Source: DATNPH01 sp036703315
GTDB lineage: Bacteria; Cyanobacteriota; Cyanobacteriia; Cyanobacteriales; Coleofasciculaceae
Assembly (NCBI GenBank): GCA_036703315.1
Contig: DATNPH010000106.1
Location: 16,852 to 80,851 of the forward strand
DNA length: 64,000 bases
Reading direction: 5' to 3'
Under the pieces are notes generated by a model, which saw nothing but the letters and a program-made list of their open reading frames with translations, was not told where the DNA came from and did no database searches. Below, piece after piece: positions 8,502 to 18,174 of the stretch (positions within the stretch are counted from its first letter, which is position 1; the number at the start of each line of letters is the position of its first letter). A program made the translations under genes and the position numbers.

Positions 8502-10733
8502 TCAGACGGGAAGGCGCGATGTGAAAGATTCAGCTGGGGTGGCAGTAGATGGTTGTGTAGTCGTTTTTACGGCTGCGGCAAGCGGAACCAGCTGCACAGC
8601 GCAAGCTTTCAATTCCGGTTGTAGAGAGTCGGGACAGGCTTCTGGATGAGTAAGGGCATTAGCTTCGGCATTATCTGCCCAGAGTGTCCCCCAGTGCATA
8701 GGAACAAATACAGTACCTGGAGTGATCGCTTTCGTCACTTTGGCAGGGAAGCGACTGATGCCACGACGCGATCGCACTTCGACTAGGCTGCCCTCCTCAA
8801 TGCCCAGTGGTAAGGCATCACGCGGATGAATCTCTATGAAGGGATCAGGGTGCATCTGCACAATCTTGGGGATGCGACCCGTGCGGGTTTGCGTATGCCA
8901 GTGACCATAAAGACGCCCAGTTGTCAAGACAAACGGGTAATCTGAATCTGGCGGCTCTGCTAGCCCCCGTGAGTGATAAGCACCAAAACGGGCACGTCCG
9001 TCAGGCGTGGGAAACCGCCAATCGGTGTAGAGTCGCTGCGGTTCACCGGGTTTCACCTCATTGGAATCCCGACAGGGCCATTGAATGGGACCATCGTTGT
9101 GCAGGCGTTCATGGCTGATGCCGGTTTGGTCGCAGAGGCGTCCACGGGTTAGCTGAACAAATTCGGCGTAGACTTCAGCTGAGTTGGTGAATGTAAACTT
9201 GTCAGCAAAACCCAAGCGGCGTCCTACTTCCGCAAAAATTTCCCAATCCGGTCGGGCTTCTCCAAGGGGAGGGATAAACGCCTGACACAGAGTAACCCGT
9301 CGCTCGGAATTGGTCATTGTACCAGTTTTCTCGCCCCACTGGGCTGCTGGTAGCAGTACATGAGCGTAGGCAGCCGTTTCCGTCGGATAGAAAGCATCTT
9401 GATAGACTGTAAAGGGCGATGCCAAAAGCGCCGCTTTCGTGCGCTCCAGATCTGGCATACTCACAGCGGGGTTTGTTGCAACGATCCAGAGAACTTTTAC
9501 CTCTCCAGTTTCCAAACCCGTAATGATATCCCAAGCACTTCGACCGGGATAAGGTGCAATCTGTCCAGGTGGCAGCCCCCAAAACGCTTCAACTTCTGCT
9601 CGGTGTTGGGGATTTTTTACTGATCGATAACCTGGAAGGATATGGCACAAGCCCCCAGATTCTCGACCCCCCTTCGCATTCGGTTGACCCGTAAGCGAAA
9701 AAGGTCCGCACCCGGGTTTGCCTATTTGACCGGTCATTAGGTGCAAGTTAATCAGGGTACGTACCTTAGCTGTGCCTTCTGAGGATTGGTTGACGCCCAT
9801 CGTCCACATGGATAGAACGCGCTCAGACTCACTCCAGTACCGAGCCGCCGTTTCGAGTTCACGCTCTGTAATCCCACACCGCTGGGCGACAACATCAGGT
9901 CGATAGTATTTAATCACCTCAGCGAAGGCTGGGAAGTCTGTTGTACAGTCTTCAATAAATAAGGCATCCATCTTGCCCCAACGCAGGAGTAAGTGGGCAA
10001 TACCATTGAGTAAATCAATATCAGTACCGGGTCGAATGGCGAGATGAAGGTCAGCGGCCTCAGCTGTAGGGGTCGCCCTTGGGTCTACCACAATCATCTT
10101 CACATGGCGGTTTTTCTTATGATGTTTGGCAAGCCGATTAAAGACAATAGGGTGGCACTCAGCCGCGTTGGTACCAATCAAAAAGGCACAATCGGTTAGT
10201 TCCAAATCTTCATAGCAGCAGGGAGGACCATCGGAACCAAAGCTCTGGGTATAACCCGCGACGGCAGAAGACATGCACAGTCGGGAGTTTGAATCAAAGT
10301 TATTTGTACCCAGGCACCCTTTGAGCAGTTTTTGAGCAATGTAGTAGTCTTCAGTTTGCAACTGACCGGAGCCATACATACAAATGGCATCGGCTCCAGC
10401 CGCCGTCAGAACAGTTTGAAGGTGGCTCGTCACACGATTTAGAGCGTCTTCCCAAGTGACACGCCGGAATGGCTCATCTAAGGAGTCGCGCATCATCGGA
10501 TAGCGCAAGCGGTTTTTGTGGGTGGCTTCAGTGACAGTGGCACCTTTAACACAAACCATACCTTGGCTGGAAGGATGGGCGCGATCGCCTCGCACTTTCC
10601 AAATCGGTGCACCTTCACTATCTCGATTGACTTCTTTACCCCGTTGAGCTGGGGGCGTTACTTCCAACCCACAACCTACACCACAGTATGGACAAAGGGT
10701 TCTTACACTGTCTGTCACCGAATACTCCTCCAA
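8502..10733 (-). CDS. narB: ferredoxin-dependent assimilatory nitrate reductase NarB
   Basis: A 743-residue molybdopterin oxidoreductase. Near the N-terminus, CPYCGVGC (Cys14, 17, 21) plus Cys in GMVCVKGA bind the [4Fe-4S] cluster. The Mo-bis-MGD domains follow, with phrases such as CMYGSGQLQTEDYY, NSRLCMSSAVAGY (candidate Mo-ligand cysteine), GTNAAECHPI and GQPNAKGGRESGG. The C-terminal molybdopterin dinucleotide-binding domain carries TGRLYGHWHTQTRTGR. NarB reduces nitrate to nitrite with electrons from reduced ferredoxin in the cytoplasm. It is the last gene of the nirA-nrtABCD-narB series, 103 bases after nrtD, and should be transcribed from the nirA promoter. Confidence 0.97.
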   Translation of the reverse strand: MEEYSVTDSVRTLCPYCGVGCGLEVTPPAQRGKEVNRDSEGAPIWKVRGDRAHPSSQGMVCVKGATVTEATHKNRLRYPMMRDSLDEPFRRVTWEDALNRVTSHLQTVLTAAGADAICMYGSGQLQTEDYYIAQKLLKGCLGTNNFDSNSRLCMSSAVAGYTQSFGSDGPPCCYEDLELTDCAFLIGTNAAECHPIVFNRLAKHHKKNRHVKMIVVDPRATPTAEAADLHLAIRPGTDIDLLNGIAHLLLRWGKMDALFIEDCTTDFPAFAEVIKYYRPDVVAQRCGITERELETAARYWSESERVLSMWTMGVNQSSEGTAKVRTLINLHLMTGQIGKPGCGPFSLTGQPNAKGGRESGGLCHILPGYRSVKNPQHRAEVEAFWGLPPGQIAPYPGRSAWDIITGLETGEVKVLWIVATNPAVSMPDLERTKAALLASPFTVYQDAFYPTETAAYAHVLLPAAQWGEKTGTMTNSERRVTLCQAFIPPLGEARPDWEIFAEVGRRLGFADKFTFTNSAEVYAEFVQLTRGRLCDQTGISHERLHNDGPIQWPCRDSNEVKPGEPQRLYTDWRFPTPDGRARFGAYHSRGLAEPPDSDYPFVLTTGRLYGHWHTQTRTGRIPKIVQMHPDPFIEIHPRDALPLGIEEGSLVEVRSRRGISRFPAKVTKAITPGTVFVPMHWGTLWADNAEANALTHPEACPDSLQPELKACAVQLVPLAAAVKTTTQPSTATPAESFTSRLPV

Positions 10734-10836
10734 GATGCACCAACCCTAACCGCCCAGGCGGCTGGGCGGCAGGTAGTGTTTGATTGCTTATTGCTCACTG
10801 GTCATTATCAATGGACTAATGACTAATGACTAACGA

Positions 10837-11697
10837 CTAGGCTGCATCGTCGTGGGCATAACGCCGGAATAGGAAGTCCAGAGCATAGTTACGCAGTTCA
10901 TAGTACTGAGGGTCTTCCATAATGCGAGTACGTTTTCTAGGGCGCTGGAAAGGCACCTCCATTACTTCGCCAATGTGAGCAGCTGGACCATTGGTCATCA
11001 TCACGATGCGGTCTGCTAGGAACAGTGCTTCATCAATGTCGTGAGTAATCATCAACACTGTAACCCGATGCTCGTACCAAATTTTCAGCAGTTCTTCTTG
11101 TAACTCTTCTTTGGTAATGGCATCGAGTGCCCCAAAGGGTTCATCCAAAATCAAGATTTCGGGACGAATCGATAAGGCACGCGCGATCGCGACTCGTTGC
11201 TTCATCCCCCCTGATAGCTGTGAGGGCTTTTTATCAGCGGCTTCGGTTAGCCCTACCATTTCCAAATGTTCGCGCACGATCGCTGTTTTCTCAGCCTGAG
11301 ATTTGTTGGGATAGACTGAATCGACTCCTAGGTAAATGTTTTCATAGGCAGTCAGCCAAGGTAGCAGTGCATAGTTCTGGAACACCATCATCCGGTCTGG
11401 ACCGGGTTCACTAACGCGCTTGGCATTCAGTCGCACTTCACCATGGGTTGGTTGGGAGAAACCTGCCACCATGTTCAGCAGTGTTGATTTACCACAGCCC
11501 GAGTGACCAATCAGGCAAATAAACTCGCCTTCCTGTACGGTGAGGTTGACGCCAGTCAGAACGGTATAGGGACCCGTTGGGGTGGGATAGACCTTAGAGA
11601 CATCCTCAATTGCCAGGAATGCGTCTCCGACTTTGGATTTTAGATTTTGGACTTTGGATGGTGAGTTGGAACGGATGTCACTGTTCAATGCAGTCAT
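10837..11697 (-). CDS. nrtD: nitrate/nitrite ABC transporter ATPase NrtD
   Basis: A 286-residue ABC ATPase with Walker A GHSGCGKST, signature LSGGMKQR, Walker B ILILDEPFGALD and switch histidine in LMITHDIDEA. Strong similarity to the N-terminal half of the neighbouring NrtC and the gene order identify it as NrtD, the single-domain ATPase that pairs with NrtC. The first 25 residues are a variable extension before the ABC domain. It sits between nrtC (78 bases upstream) and narB. The nitrate/nitrite specificity is taken from the operon context. Confidence 0.95.
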   Translation of the reverse strand: MTALNSDIRSNSPSKVQNLKSKVGDAFLAIEDVSKVYPTPTGPYTVLTGVNLTVQEGEFICLIGHSGCGKSTLLNMVAGFSQPTHGEVRLNAKRVSEPGPDRMMVFQNYALLPWLTAYENIYLGVDSVYPNKSQAEKTAIVREHLEMVGLTEAADKKPSQLSGGMKQRVAIARALSIRPEILILDEPFGALDAITKEELQEELLKIWYEHRVTVLMITHDIDEALFLADRIVMMTNGPAAHIGEVMEVPFQRPRKRTRIMEDPQYYELRNYALDFLFRRYAHDDAA

Positions 11698-11775
11698 GAT
11701 GGGATGTAGTTTTAAGGTTTTAAGGTTTTTTGGTTTGAAGGTTGGAGGTTGAATCTTTCAACTTGCAACTCTTGT

Positions 11776-13782
11776 TTAGGCAACTGGGGTAGCAACAGCA
11801 TCAATGTCAAATTCTTCGATACGAATTTGGCGTTTGATTTCCAGACTGTTGAGGTATCCAATCGGGTCGTTGGGGTCAAAGACAGTGCCGTCAAACAGTT
11901 GGATTGAAGCGCGATCGCGTTCAATGTCCAGTAGCTCTAACTGCCTTGCCGCTTCACCAAAAATGTCTGTACGCCATACCCGCTCAATGATGCTGAGCCA
12001 GTTTTTAGGGAAAGGTACAAGTCCCCACCGTGCTAGTTCAGTCATTACCCATAGTCCTTCTACGCGATCGGGAGAGTTAGTTTTATCAACGTAGAACTGG
12101 TTGAAGCGCTGTAGCATTTTGGGTTGAGCGCTAGTGCCCCAATCGTAAGGGTCGATGAAACCCGGACGAGTATCCTCATCAATAGAGCCAACGTATGCTT
12201 CTTTAGTGAGTAACGCTAAAATCTCTTCTCGGTTACGTAGGTCATCACAATATTCGCAAGCTTCCAACAGGGCTTTGACGAGGGCGAGATGAGTTTGTGG
12301 GTACTGGTTCGCCCAATCTTCACGGACACCCAGAACCTTTTCGATATGTCCCGGCAAAATGTCCAAATCCGTAGCAATAACAAAACCATGTCCTTCATTG
12401 ACGGCACGGGAATTCCAAGGTTCACCCACACAGTAGCCATCAATGTTCCCTGCTTTCAAATTGGAAATCATCTGTGGCGGTGGAATCACCGTCAAATTGA
12501 CATCCTGATCGGGATCGATTCCCCCTGACGCTAACCAGTAACGCAGCATCAGGTTGTGCATGGAAGAGGGATACACCATGCCCAAGGTGTGAACCTTATC
12601 CGGTGTCTTTTGGATGGCGGTTTTGAAGTCAGCTAGGGTACGAACGCCTTCGTCGTAGAAGTGCTTATCTAGGGTAATAGCGTTGCCATTCCGGGATAAC
12701 GTTAACGCACTCACTATCGGTACTGGGGACTTACTGCCAGCTCCCATGGTTAGAGTCAGAGGCATCCCCGCCACCATTGCCGCTGCATCCAAGCGTCCTG
12801 AGGCAACGCCTTTTGCGATCGCTTGCCAGCTGGGTTCGCGGTTCAGGGTAACTTCTTCTAAGCCGTATTTCTCAAAAAATCCTTTCTCTTTTGCAACGAC
12901 TAGGGGCGCACAATCGGTGAGCGGAATAAAGCCAATTTCCAGATTGACTTTTTCTAAGCCATTACGGGCGATGACCTTCAGCTTACCAGACTTACGCAGC
13001 TTCTCTTTCTTCTGCTGATTGAGGAAGTAAATCATCTCATTGCGCAAGCTGTAGTAGCTGGGATGATTCACCACCTCCATCCGCTGGCGGGGTCGAGGGA
13101 TATCTACATCGATAATTTGCCCAATGTGGGATTCTGGCCCGTTGGTCAGCATGATGATGCGGTCAGAGAGCAATAAGGCTTCATCCACATCGTGTGTGAC
13201 CATGACGCAGGTAACTTTGCTCTCTTCGCAGATTTTCATCAACTGCTCTTGCAAACCACCGCGTGTCAGGGCATCTAGTGCACCAAATGGTTCATCCAAC
13301 AGCAGCAACTTTGGGCGAAGAGCAAGGGCACGAGCGATCGCCACCCGTTGTTTCATCCCTCCGGAAAGCTCACTGGGTCGCTTATTAGCGGCGGGTCGTA
13401 ACCCCACCATATCAATATGATGTTCGATAATGGATTTGCGCTCACCCTTTGGTCGATTCTCCATCACTTCGTCCACACCCAAAGCGATATTTTCGCGGAC
13501 GGTTAACCAGGGGAGTAAGGAGTAGTTCTGGAACACGACCATGCGATCGGGACCGGGTTGGGTAACCTGGCGTCCTTCCAGAATCACACCACCATGAGTT
13601 GGTTTATCTAGACCCGCAATGATATTCAACAAGGTAGATTTACCACAGCCAGAGTGTCCAATTAAGGAAATAAACTCACCCTGTTGAATTTTCAGGTCAA
13701 TATTCTTAAGCGCTACATAAGTACCACCATTCGGCAGTGGAAATATCCGGTCAATGTGGTCAACTTCAACAAATAATGACAT
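11776..13782 (-). CDS. nrtC: nitrate/nitrite ABC transporter NrtC, ATPase fused to a substrate-binding-like domain
   Basis: A 668-residue fusion with the length expected for NrtC. Residues 1-260 form an ABC ATPase (GHSGCGKST, LSGGMKQRVAIARALALRP, LLLLDEPFGALD). After a linker, residues 280-660 resemble the nitrate-binding protein NrtA (IGFIPLTDCAPLVVAKEKGFFEKYG; CVGEPWNSRAV). In Synechococcus this C-terminal domain is known to be regulatory, blocking transport when ammonium is present. It lies between nrtB and nrtD in the operon. Confidence 0.97.
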   Translation of the reverse strand: MSLFVEVDHIDRIFPLPNGGTYVALKNIDLKIQQGEFISLIGHSGCGKSTLLNIIAGLDKPTHGGVILEGRQVTQPGPDRMVVFQNYSLLPWLTVRENIALGVDEVMENRPKGERKSIIEHHIDMVGLRPAANKRPSELSGGMKQRVAIARALALRPKLLLLDEPFGALDALTRGGLQEQLMKICEESKVTCVMVTHDVDEALLLSDRIIMLTNGPESHIGQIIDVDIPRPRQRMEVVNHPSYYSLRNEMIYFLNQQKKEKLRKSGKLKVIARNGLEKVNLEIGFIPLTDCAPLVVAKEKGFFEKYGLEEVTLNREPSWQAIAKGVASGRLDAAAMVAGMPLTLTMGAGSKSPVPIVSALTLSRNGNAITLDKHFYDEGVRTLADFKTAIQKTPDKVHTLGMVYPSSMHNLMLRYWLASGGIDPDQDVNLTVIPPPQMISNLKAGNIDGYCVGEPWNSRAVNEGHGFVIATDLDILPGHIEKVLGVREDWANQYPQTHLALVKALLEACEYCDDLRNREEILALLTKEAYVGSIDEDTRPGFIDPYDWGTSAQPKMLQRFNQFYVDKTNSPDRVEGLWVMTELARWGLVPFPKNWLSIIERVWRTDIFGEAARQLELLDIERDRASIQLFDGTVFDPNDPIGYLNSLEIKRQIRIEEFDIDAVATPVA

Positions 13783-13865
13783 AAATTTGCCCTGTGTCTT
13801 GCGTCATTGGTCATTGGTCGTTGCTAATGGCTAATTCTTCATTGGTATTAGCCATTAGCCACTCG

Positions 13866-14708
13866 CTACTTCTGTTCTTCCGGGACTACTTTGGAGGCGA
13901 TGAACGCTACCAGCCTGTCCAGCAAGAGCCCAACTACACCGACATAAACCAACGCCAGGATAATTTCACTGAGTCGAGAACTGTTGTAAGCGTCCCAGAT
14001 GAAGAAGCCGATGCCAACACCGCCGACCAACATCTCAGCCGCAATGATCGCTAGCCAAGATAAGCCAATACCAATCCGTAAACCCGTGAAGATATAAGGA
14101 ACCGCAGAGGGAAACAGAACCTTAAAGAAGTACTTCTGGCGAGATAGCCGTAACACCCTGGCAACATTTTTATAATCTTGGGGGATTTGTTGTACCCCAA
14201 CTGTAGTGTTGATAATAATTGGCCAAATTGCTGTAATGAATATTACGAAAATTGCCGAAGGTTGACTATCGCGAAGCGCAGCTAGAGAGATGGGCAACCA
14301 AGCTAGGGGAGGAATTGTCCGCAAGACCTGAAATATTGGGTCTAATGCGTCATACATGAATTTGTTACTGCCAATCAAAATCCCTAGGGCAATCCCAACA
14401 ATCGTAGACAAAGTAAACCCGATCGCTACTCGTCCCAAACTGGCTGTGATTTGTAATCCCAAACCTTTATCTGTACCGCCATTATCAAAGAAGGGTTTAA
14501 TAATCAGAGGGTCCCAGGTTTCCTGAAATACTTTGATGGGACTTGGCAAATTGGAGGTGGGGCTGAGACAGAGGATTTGCCAGATTACGAGGAGAATCGC
14601 GAGTGCAACCAGCGGACGGATGATTTTATTTGAGTGCTTTTGGATTAAAGAGAGGGGCGAATTCTGACGAACCTTACGTTGCGGACGGCTGTCAAGCTGT
14701 GCTGTCAT
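13866..14708 (-). CDS. nrtB: nitrate/nitrite ABC transporter permease NrtB
   Basis: A 280-residue permease of the binding-protein-dependent type with about six membrane helices: LVALAILLVIWQILCLSP first, then VAIGFTLSTIVGIALGIL, and later GLRIGIGLSWLAIIAAEML. The cytoplasmic loop EAA-like motif is around SWLAIIAAEMLVGGVGIGFFIWDA. It forms the membrane channel of NrtABCD. The gene is followed by nrtC after 83 bases. The first 30 residues are polar and charged. Confidence 0.95.
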   Translation of the reverse strand: MTAQLDSRPQRKVRQNSPLSLIQKHSNKIIRPLVALAILLVIWQILCLSPTSNLPSPIKVFQETWDPLIIKPFFDNGGTDKGLGLQITASLGRVAIGFTLSTIVGIALGILIGSNKFMYDALDPIFQVLRTIPPLAWLPISLAALRDSQPSAIFVIFITAIWPIIINTTVGVQQIPQDYKNVARVLRLSRQKYFFKVLFPSAVPYIFTGLRIGIGLSWLAIIAAEMLVGGVGIGFFIWDAYNSSRLSEIILALVYVGVVGLLLDRLVAFIASKVVPEEQK

Positions 14709-14811
14709 TTTCCTGCCAATGTAATTATGTGATGGAACCTAGAGCGGGTTGGGATTTTGAAATCAAGCTTGGCTTTTACGGCTAAATCCAAATCCCTAAT
14801 TCGGAAGTAGG

Positions 14812-16143
14812 TTAGACTTTCTTAATCTTGAGGCTCTTCAAATATTCCTCTGGTTTTTCAGGATCAAACTTGACGCCGTCGAAGAACGTTTCCACACCCC
14901 GCGAATCACTTTTAGGAATTTGTGCCTCTGGAACACCAAGAGATTTAGCGGCTTCTTTCCACAGATCGGAGCGGTTAACTTTATCAACAAGTTCCTTGAC
15001 TTTTGTGTCAGCAGGAATATAGCCCCAGCGGATGTTTTCTGTCAAAAACCAGGTGTCGTGACTCTTGTAGGGATAAGAGGCGTTATCTGCCCAGAACTTC
15101 ATCAACAGAGGACTATTTTGTTCAGTTCGCCCACTGCCAAAGTCGATGTTGCCTTTGGAGCGATCGATAATGTCTTTCTCTGGAACCTTCAACCATTGGC
15201 GTCCAGCAATAATCTTGACCATCTCCTCTTTGTTTTCTGGTTTATCGCACCACTGCTGAGCTTCCATCACCGCTACCAAGATTGCTTTGGCTGCCTTGGG
15301 ATTTTTATCGACCCAATCAGCACGCATCGCCAGTGCTTTTTCAGGATGGTCTTTCCAAAGTTCTCCCGTAACTATAGCGGTATAGCCCAGCTGTTGATTA
15401 ATCAGCTGTGCATTCCACGGTTCTCCCACACAGAAAGCTTCCATACCGCCCACTTTCATATTGGCTACCATCTGGGGCGGTGGTACAGGAACGACGGAAA
15501 CGTCTTTTCCTGGCTCAATCCCATTGGCGGCTAACCAGTAGCGCATCCAAAGGTCATGGGTGCCACCCGGAAAGGTCATCGCTGCCTTTAGGTCTTTGCC
15601 AGAGGATTTGGCTTTAGCAAAGGCTTCCTTAAGTGCCTTACTGTTGTCTTTGCCAAGTTTCAGGTCTTTGTAGGTATTAGAAACCGATATTGCCTGACCA
15701 TTAGTATTTAACCGAGCCAGAATGTACATGGGCACCGGCTGCTTGGTAATTTTACCCAAGGTCATCAAGTAAGGCATAGGGGATAAGATATGCGCCCCAT
15801 CAATCCCACCACTTCCAGAGCCTAGTTCCAAATTGTCACGGGTGACAGGCCAAGAAGCTTGCTTGACGATTTCAACTTCGTCCATGCCGTACTTCTTAAA
15901 GTAGCCCCTCTCTAAGGCAATAATCAGCGGGGCTGCATCTGTTAGGGCAATGAATCCCAGCTTTGCCTTTTTGACTTCCGGGGGGTCGAGCTTTGCTACT
16001 GGTGTGCTCTCAGCGCTTGTGTTGGTTACTTTAGCCTCACCCGGTCTTGTGGCAGGACCAGTGCTACAGCCGTGGGCCAGGAGAGAGGTAGCCGTAGCAG
16101 CGCCTGCGGTGATGATAAATTGCCGTCTGGTAAACTTCGTCAT
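14812..16143 (-). CDS. nrtA: nitrate/nitrite-binding lipoprotein NrtA
   Basis: I use the Met at 16143, giving 443 residues that begin with MTKFTRRQFIITAGAAT. The open frame extends to 16239, but the extra 32 residues precede a good export signal and look untranslated. The signal has a twin-arginine-like RR and a lipobox ending at the Cys of AHGC. It is therefore a lipoprotein at the outer face of the plasma membrane. The mature part begins with KKAKLGFIALTDAAPLIIALERGYFKKYG. Phrases such as PGGTHDLWMRYWLA and AFCVGEPWNAQ are typical of NrtA. It captures nitrate and nitrite for NrtB. It follows nirA after about 110 bases and nrtB follows it. Confidence 0.95.
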   Translation of the reverse strand: MTKFTRRQFIITAGAATATSLLAHGCSTGPATRPGEAKVTNTSAESTPVAKLDPPEVKKAKLGFIALTDAAPLIIALERGYFKKYGMDEVEIVKQASWPVTRDNLELGSGSGGIDGAHILSPMPYLMTLGKITKQPVPMYILARLNTNGQAISVSNTYKDLKLGKDNSKALKEAFAKAKSSGKDLKAAMTFPGGTHDLWMRYWLAANGIEPGKDVSVVPVPPPQMVANMKVGGMEAFCVGEPWNAQLINQQLGYTAIVTGELWKDHPEKALAMRADWVDKNPKAAKAILVAVMEAQQWCDKPENKEEMVKIIAGRQWLKVPEKDIIDRSKGNIDFGSGRTEQNSPLLMKFWADNASYPYKSHDTWFLTENIRWGYIPADTKVKELVDKVNRSDLWKEAAKSLGVPEAQIPKSDSRGVETFFDGVKFDPEKPEEYLKSLKIKKV

Positions 16144-16256
16144 CTGGTATGTGTTCTGCTTCGTAAGGGGGTTTAATTGTTCAATTAAGCTTGATGGATT
16201 CCCAATGCACCCCGCTGTGCTTGGGAAGTGGAGATGCACTTACCTGTTGCGTCGGT

Positions 16257-17810
16257 TTAGGAGGAAACTACGGCTTCCTGCCTAGGTGTGGCTCCAAACT
16301 GTTCAATCAATAAATTTTGCAATACGGGTTTTAGGTCTTCGCAGGGAATGCCCTTTTGGACACAGCTACCCAGTTGAGCGTCTTTGCCGACTTTGCCGCC
16401 CATATAGAGATCAACGCCTTCGACAGCTTGACCATTTTTGCGTACCTTGGTACCCATCAGACCAATATCTGCAACTTGCGGTTGAGCGCAGGAGTTGGGG
16501 CAACCTGTCCAGTGAATCCTCACCGGATGCGCCAAGGACAGTTCGGCTTCTAGTTCCTTAATCATTGCCAGTGCCCGATTTTTCGTTTCAATCAAGGCAA
16601 AGTTGCAAAACTGAGAACCTGTGCAAGAAACTAAGGCTCGCGTCAGGGGGTCAGGGCTAACAGAAAAACGCTCCAGTAAGGGTTCAGCGAGAAACGCTTG
16701 TAAGCGAGAATCTGGAACGTTCGGGATGATCACGTTTTGCTCAACGGTAAGGCGAATTTCACCACTACCGTAAACTTCAGCAATTCGTGCCAGGTCGAAC
16801 ATATCCTGGGCATACAGCCGTCCGATAGGTATGTGCAAACCGACGTAGTTTAGTTGAGGTTGCTTTTGGGGATAGACGCCAACATGGTCGCGCTTTTCCC
16901 AATCGATTTCATCTTTTTCGGCTTCTGCTTGTAGCGTCCGCCCTAGGTAATTTTCTACTTCAGTCCGAAACTTTTCGATGCCCCATTCATCAATTAGCCA
17001 CATCAGTCGTGCCTTTTGTCGGTTCGCCCGCAACCCGTGGTCACGGTAGACTTCTAAAACAGCACGGCATACATCAACGACATCATTAGGTGTCACCCAG
17101 GCATTGAGAGGAACGGCAGCTTCACAGCGTTTGGCGGAGAAGAAGCCTCCAACAATAACGTTAAAGCCGAAGATGCCATCTTTGTAGGCGGGGACAAAGG
17201 CAAGGTCGTTGATTTCAGCATGGACACAGTTGTCACGACCGCCCGCGATCGCAATGTTGAATTTCCGGGGTAGGTTGGTAAACTCTGGATTGCCTTTACC
17301 TTTGTTGGTGATCATGTCTTGAACCTGTTGCACCAACTCCCGTGTATCAATCAACTCAGCCGCATCAATCCCAGCGACTGGGGAACCTGTGATATTACGG
17401 ACGTTGTCCATCCCCGATTGCACAGAGGTTAGACCCACTAGCTCAAATCGTCTGAAAATATCTGGGATATCTTCGACGCGGATACCTCGTAGCTGGAGAT
17501 TTTGCCGGGTGGTAATATCAGCATTGCCGTCTTCGCCGTAGCGTTGCACCACTTCCGCTAGCACCTGCATTTGAGAGCTGGTGAGAATGCCATTGGGTAT
17601 GCGCATCCGCAACATAAACTTGCCAGGAGTAACGGGACGGAAGAAGATTCCAACCCACTTAAGTCGATGATCCCGGTCGGTTTCGTCTATCGCTTCCCAG
17701 CCGAGTTGGGCAAATTGCTCTAAGTCTGCCGTAACTGCAAGACCATCTTTTTCTGCTTTAAATTTTTCGAATTTATTTTGGCTTGCTGCTGGCTTGGTTG
17801 CGCTTGTCAT
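16257..17810 (-). CDS. nirA: ferredoxin-nitrite reductase NirA
   Basis: A 517-residue sulfite/nitrite reductase family protein of usual length. It carries two ferrodoxin-like/hemoprotein half-domains, with RQNLQLRGIRVEDIPDI in the first half and NVIIPNVPDSRL near the middle. The siroheme-[4Fe-4S] cysteines are in SCTGSQFCNFA and HWTGCPNSCAQPQ. It reduces nitrite to ammonium with six electrons from ferredoxin. It is the first gene of the operon. The start at 17810 (MTSATKPAASQNKFEKF) agrees with other cyanobacterial NirA proteins. Expression should come from the NtcA-type promoter at 17887-17928. Confidence 0.97.
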   Translation of the reverse strand: MTSATKPAASQNKFEKFKAEKDGLAVTADLEQFAQLGWEAIDETDRDHRLKWVGIFFRPVTPGKFMLRMRIPNGILTSSQMQVLAEVVQRYGEDGNADITTRQNLQLRGIRVEDIPDIFRRFELVGLTSVQSGMDNVRNITGSPVAGIDAAELIDTRELVQQVQDMITNKGKGNPEFTNLPRKFNIAIAGGRDNCVHAEINDLAFVPAYKDGIFGFNVIVGGFFSAKRCEAAVPLNAWVTPNDVVDVCRAVLEVYRDHGLRANRQKARLMWLIDEWGIEKFRTEVENYLGRTLQAEAEKDEIDWEKRDHVGVYPQKQPQLNYVGLHIPIGRLYAQDMFDLARIAEVYGSGEIRLTVEQNVIIPNVPDSRLQAFLAEPLLERFSVSPDPLTRALVSCTGSQFCNFALIETKNRALAMIKELEAELSLAHPVRIHWTGCPNSCAQPQVADIGLMGTKVRKNGQAVEGVDLYMGGKVGKDAQLGSCVQKGIPCEDLKPVLQNLLIEQFGATPRQEAVVSS

Positions 17811-17886
17811 AGGTTTATCCTTAGTGCTTAACCCTCAAATGCCCGGAAGGTCGTCCAGAGCCCTGATTGATTGCTCTTTGCAAATA

Positions 17887-17892
17887 AGGTTA
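17887..17892 (-). promoter_or_regulatory. -10 box of the nirA promoter
   Basis: On the minus strand it reads TAACCT (TAN3T). It lies exactly 22 bases downstream of the NtcA palindrome at 17915-17928, the spacing of NtcA-activated class II promoters. Transcription should start close to 17880, leaving a leader of roughly 70 bases before nirA. Confidence 0.8.
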
Positions 17893-17914
17893 TGTGCGCT
17901 GAATGGTAAAATTT

Positions 17915-17928
17915 GTATATAAAGTTAC
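17915..17928 (-). promoter_or_regulatory. NtcA-binding site upstream of nirA
   Basis: GTATATAAAGTTAC fits the NtcA consensus GTAN8TAC perfectly. NtcA is the global nitrogen regulator of cyanobacteria, activated by 2-oxoglutarate when ammonium is scarce. The site occupies the -40 region and replaces a -35 box. Confidence 0.85.
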
Positions 17929-17966
17929 ATAATGTTTCAGATTATGAAGAAACAGCTTGGCACTCA

Positions 17967-17979
17967 TGCATTTTTTACA
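17967..17979 (-). promoter_or_regulatory. candidate NtcB (LysR-type) site upstream of nirA
   Basis: The plus strand reads TGCATTTTTTACA. This is TGCAN5TACA, one base from the reported NtcB consensus TGCAN5TGCA, and also satisfies the general LysR pattern T-N11-A. Its centre is about 51 bases upstream of the NtcA site centre, a suitable place for a co-activator. Confidence 0.55.
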
Positions 17980-18174
17980 TAAAAAGTAATTTCCTAGAGA
18001 TGAGCTTCATCCCTAGGAATGATGCAATAAAAACTCAAAAGTCATTTCAGCCCTCAAGAACAAGCGTTTCAGGCTACTAAGACGAGGAAAACCCTCTCAC
18101 AAAATGTTAATTTTTATAAACTTATATAAACGCCGAGCTGTTCTTGCTGGGGTTTAGTGATGGAGAGATAAGTT

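Larger units (their letters stand above)
17811..18174. other. nirA upstream region
   Basis: A gene-free stretch of 364 bases between the nirA start and the end of the membrane thioredoxin gene. It holds the NtcA and NtcB-like sites and the -10 box listed separately. The rest is AT-rich and contains no further element I can support. Confidence 0.7.

Noticed and set aside
8921..9623. Short frames on both strands inside narB
   Set aside because: They are antisense or out-of-frame shadows of the well-supported narB gene.
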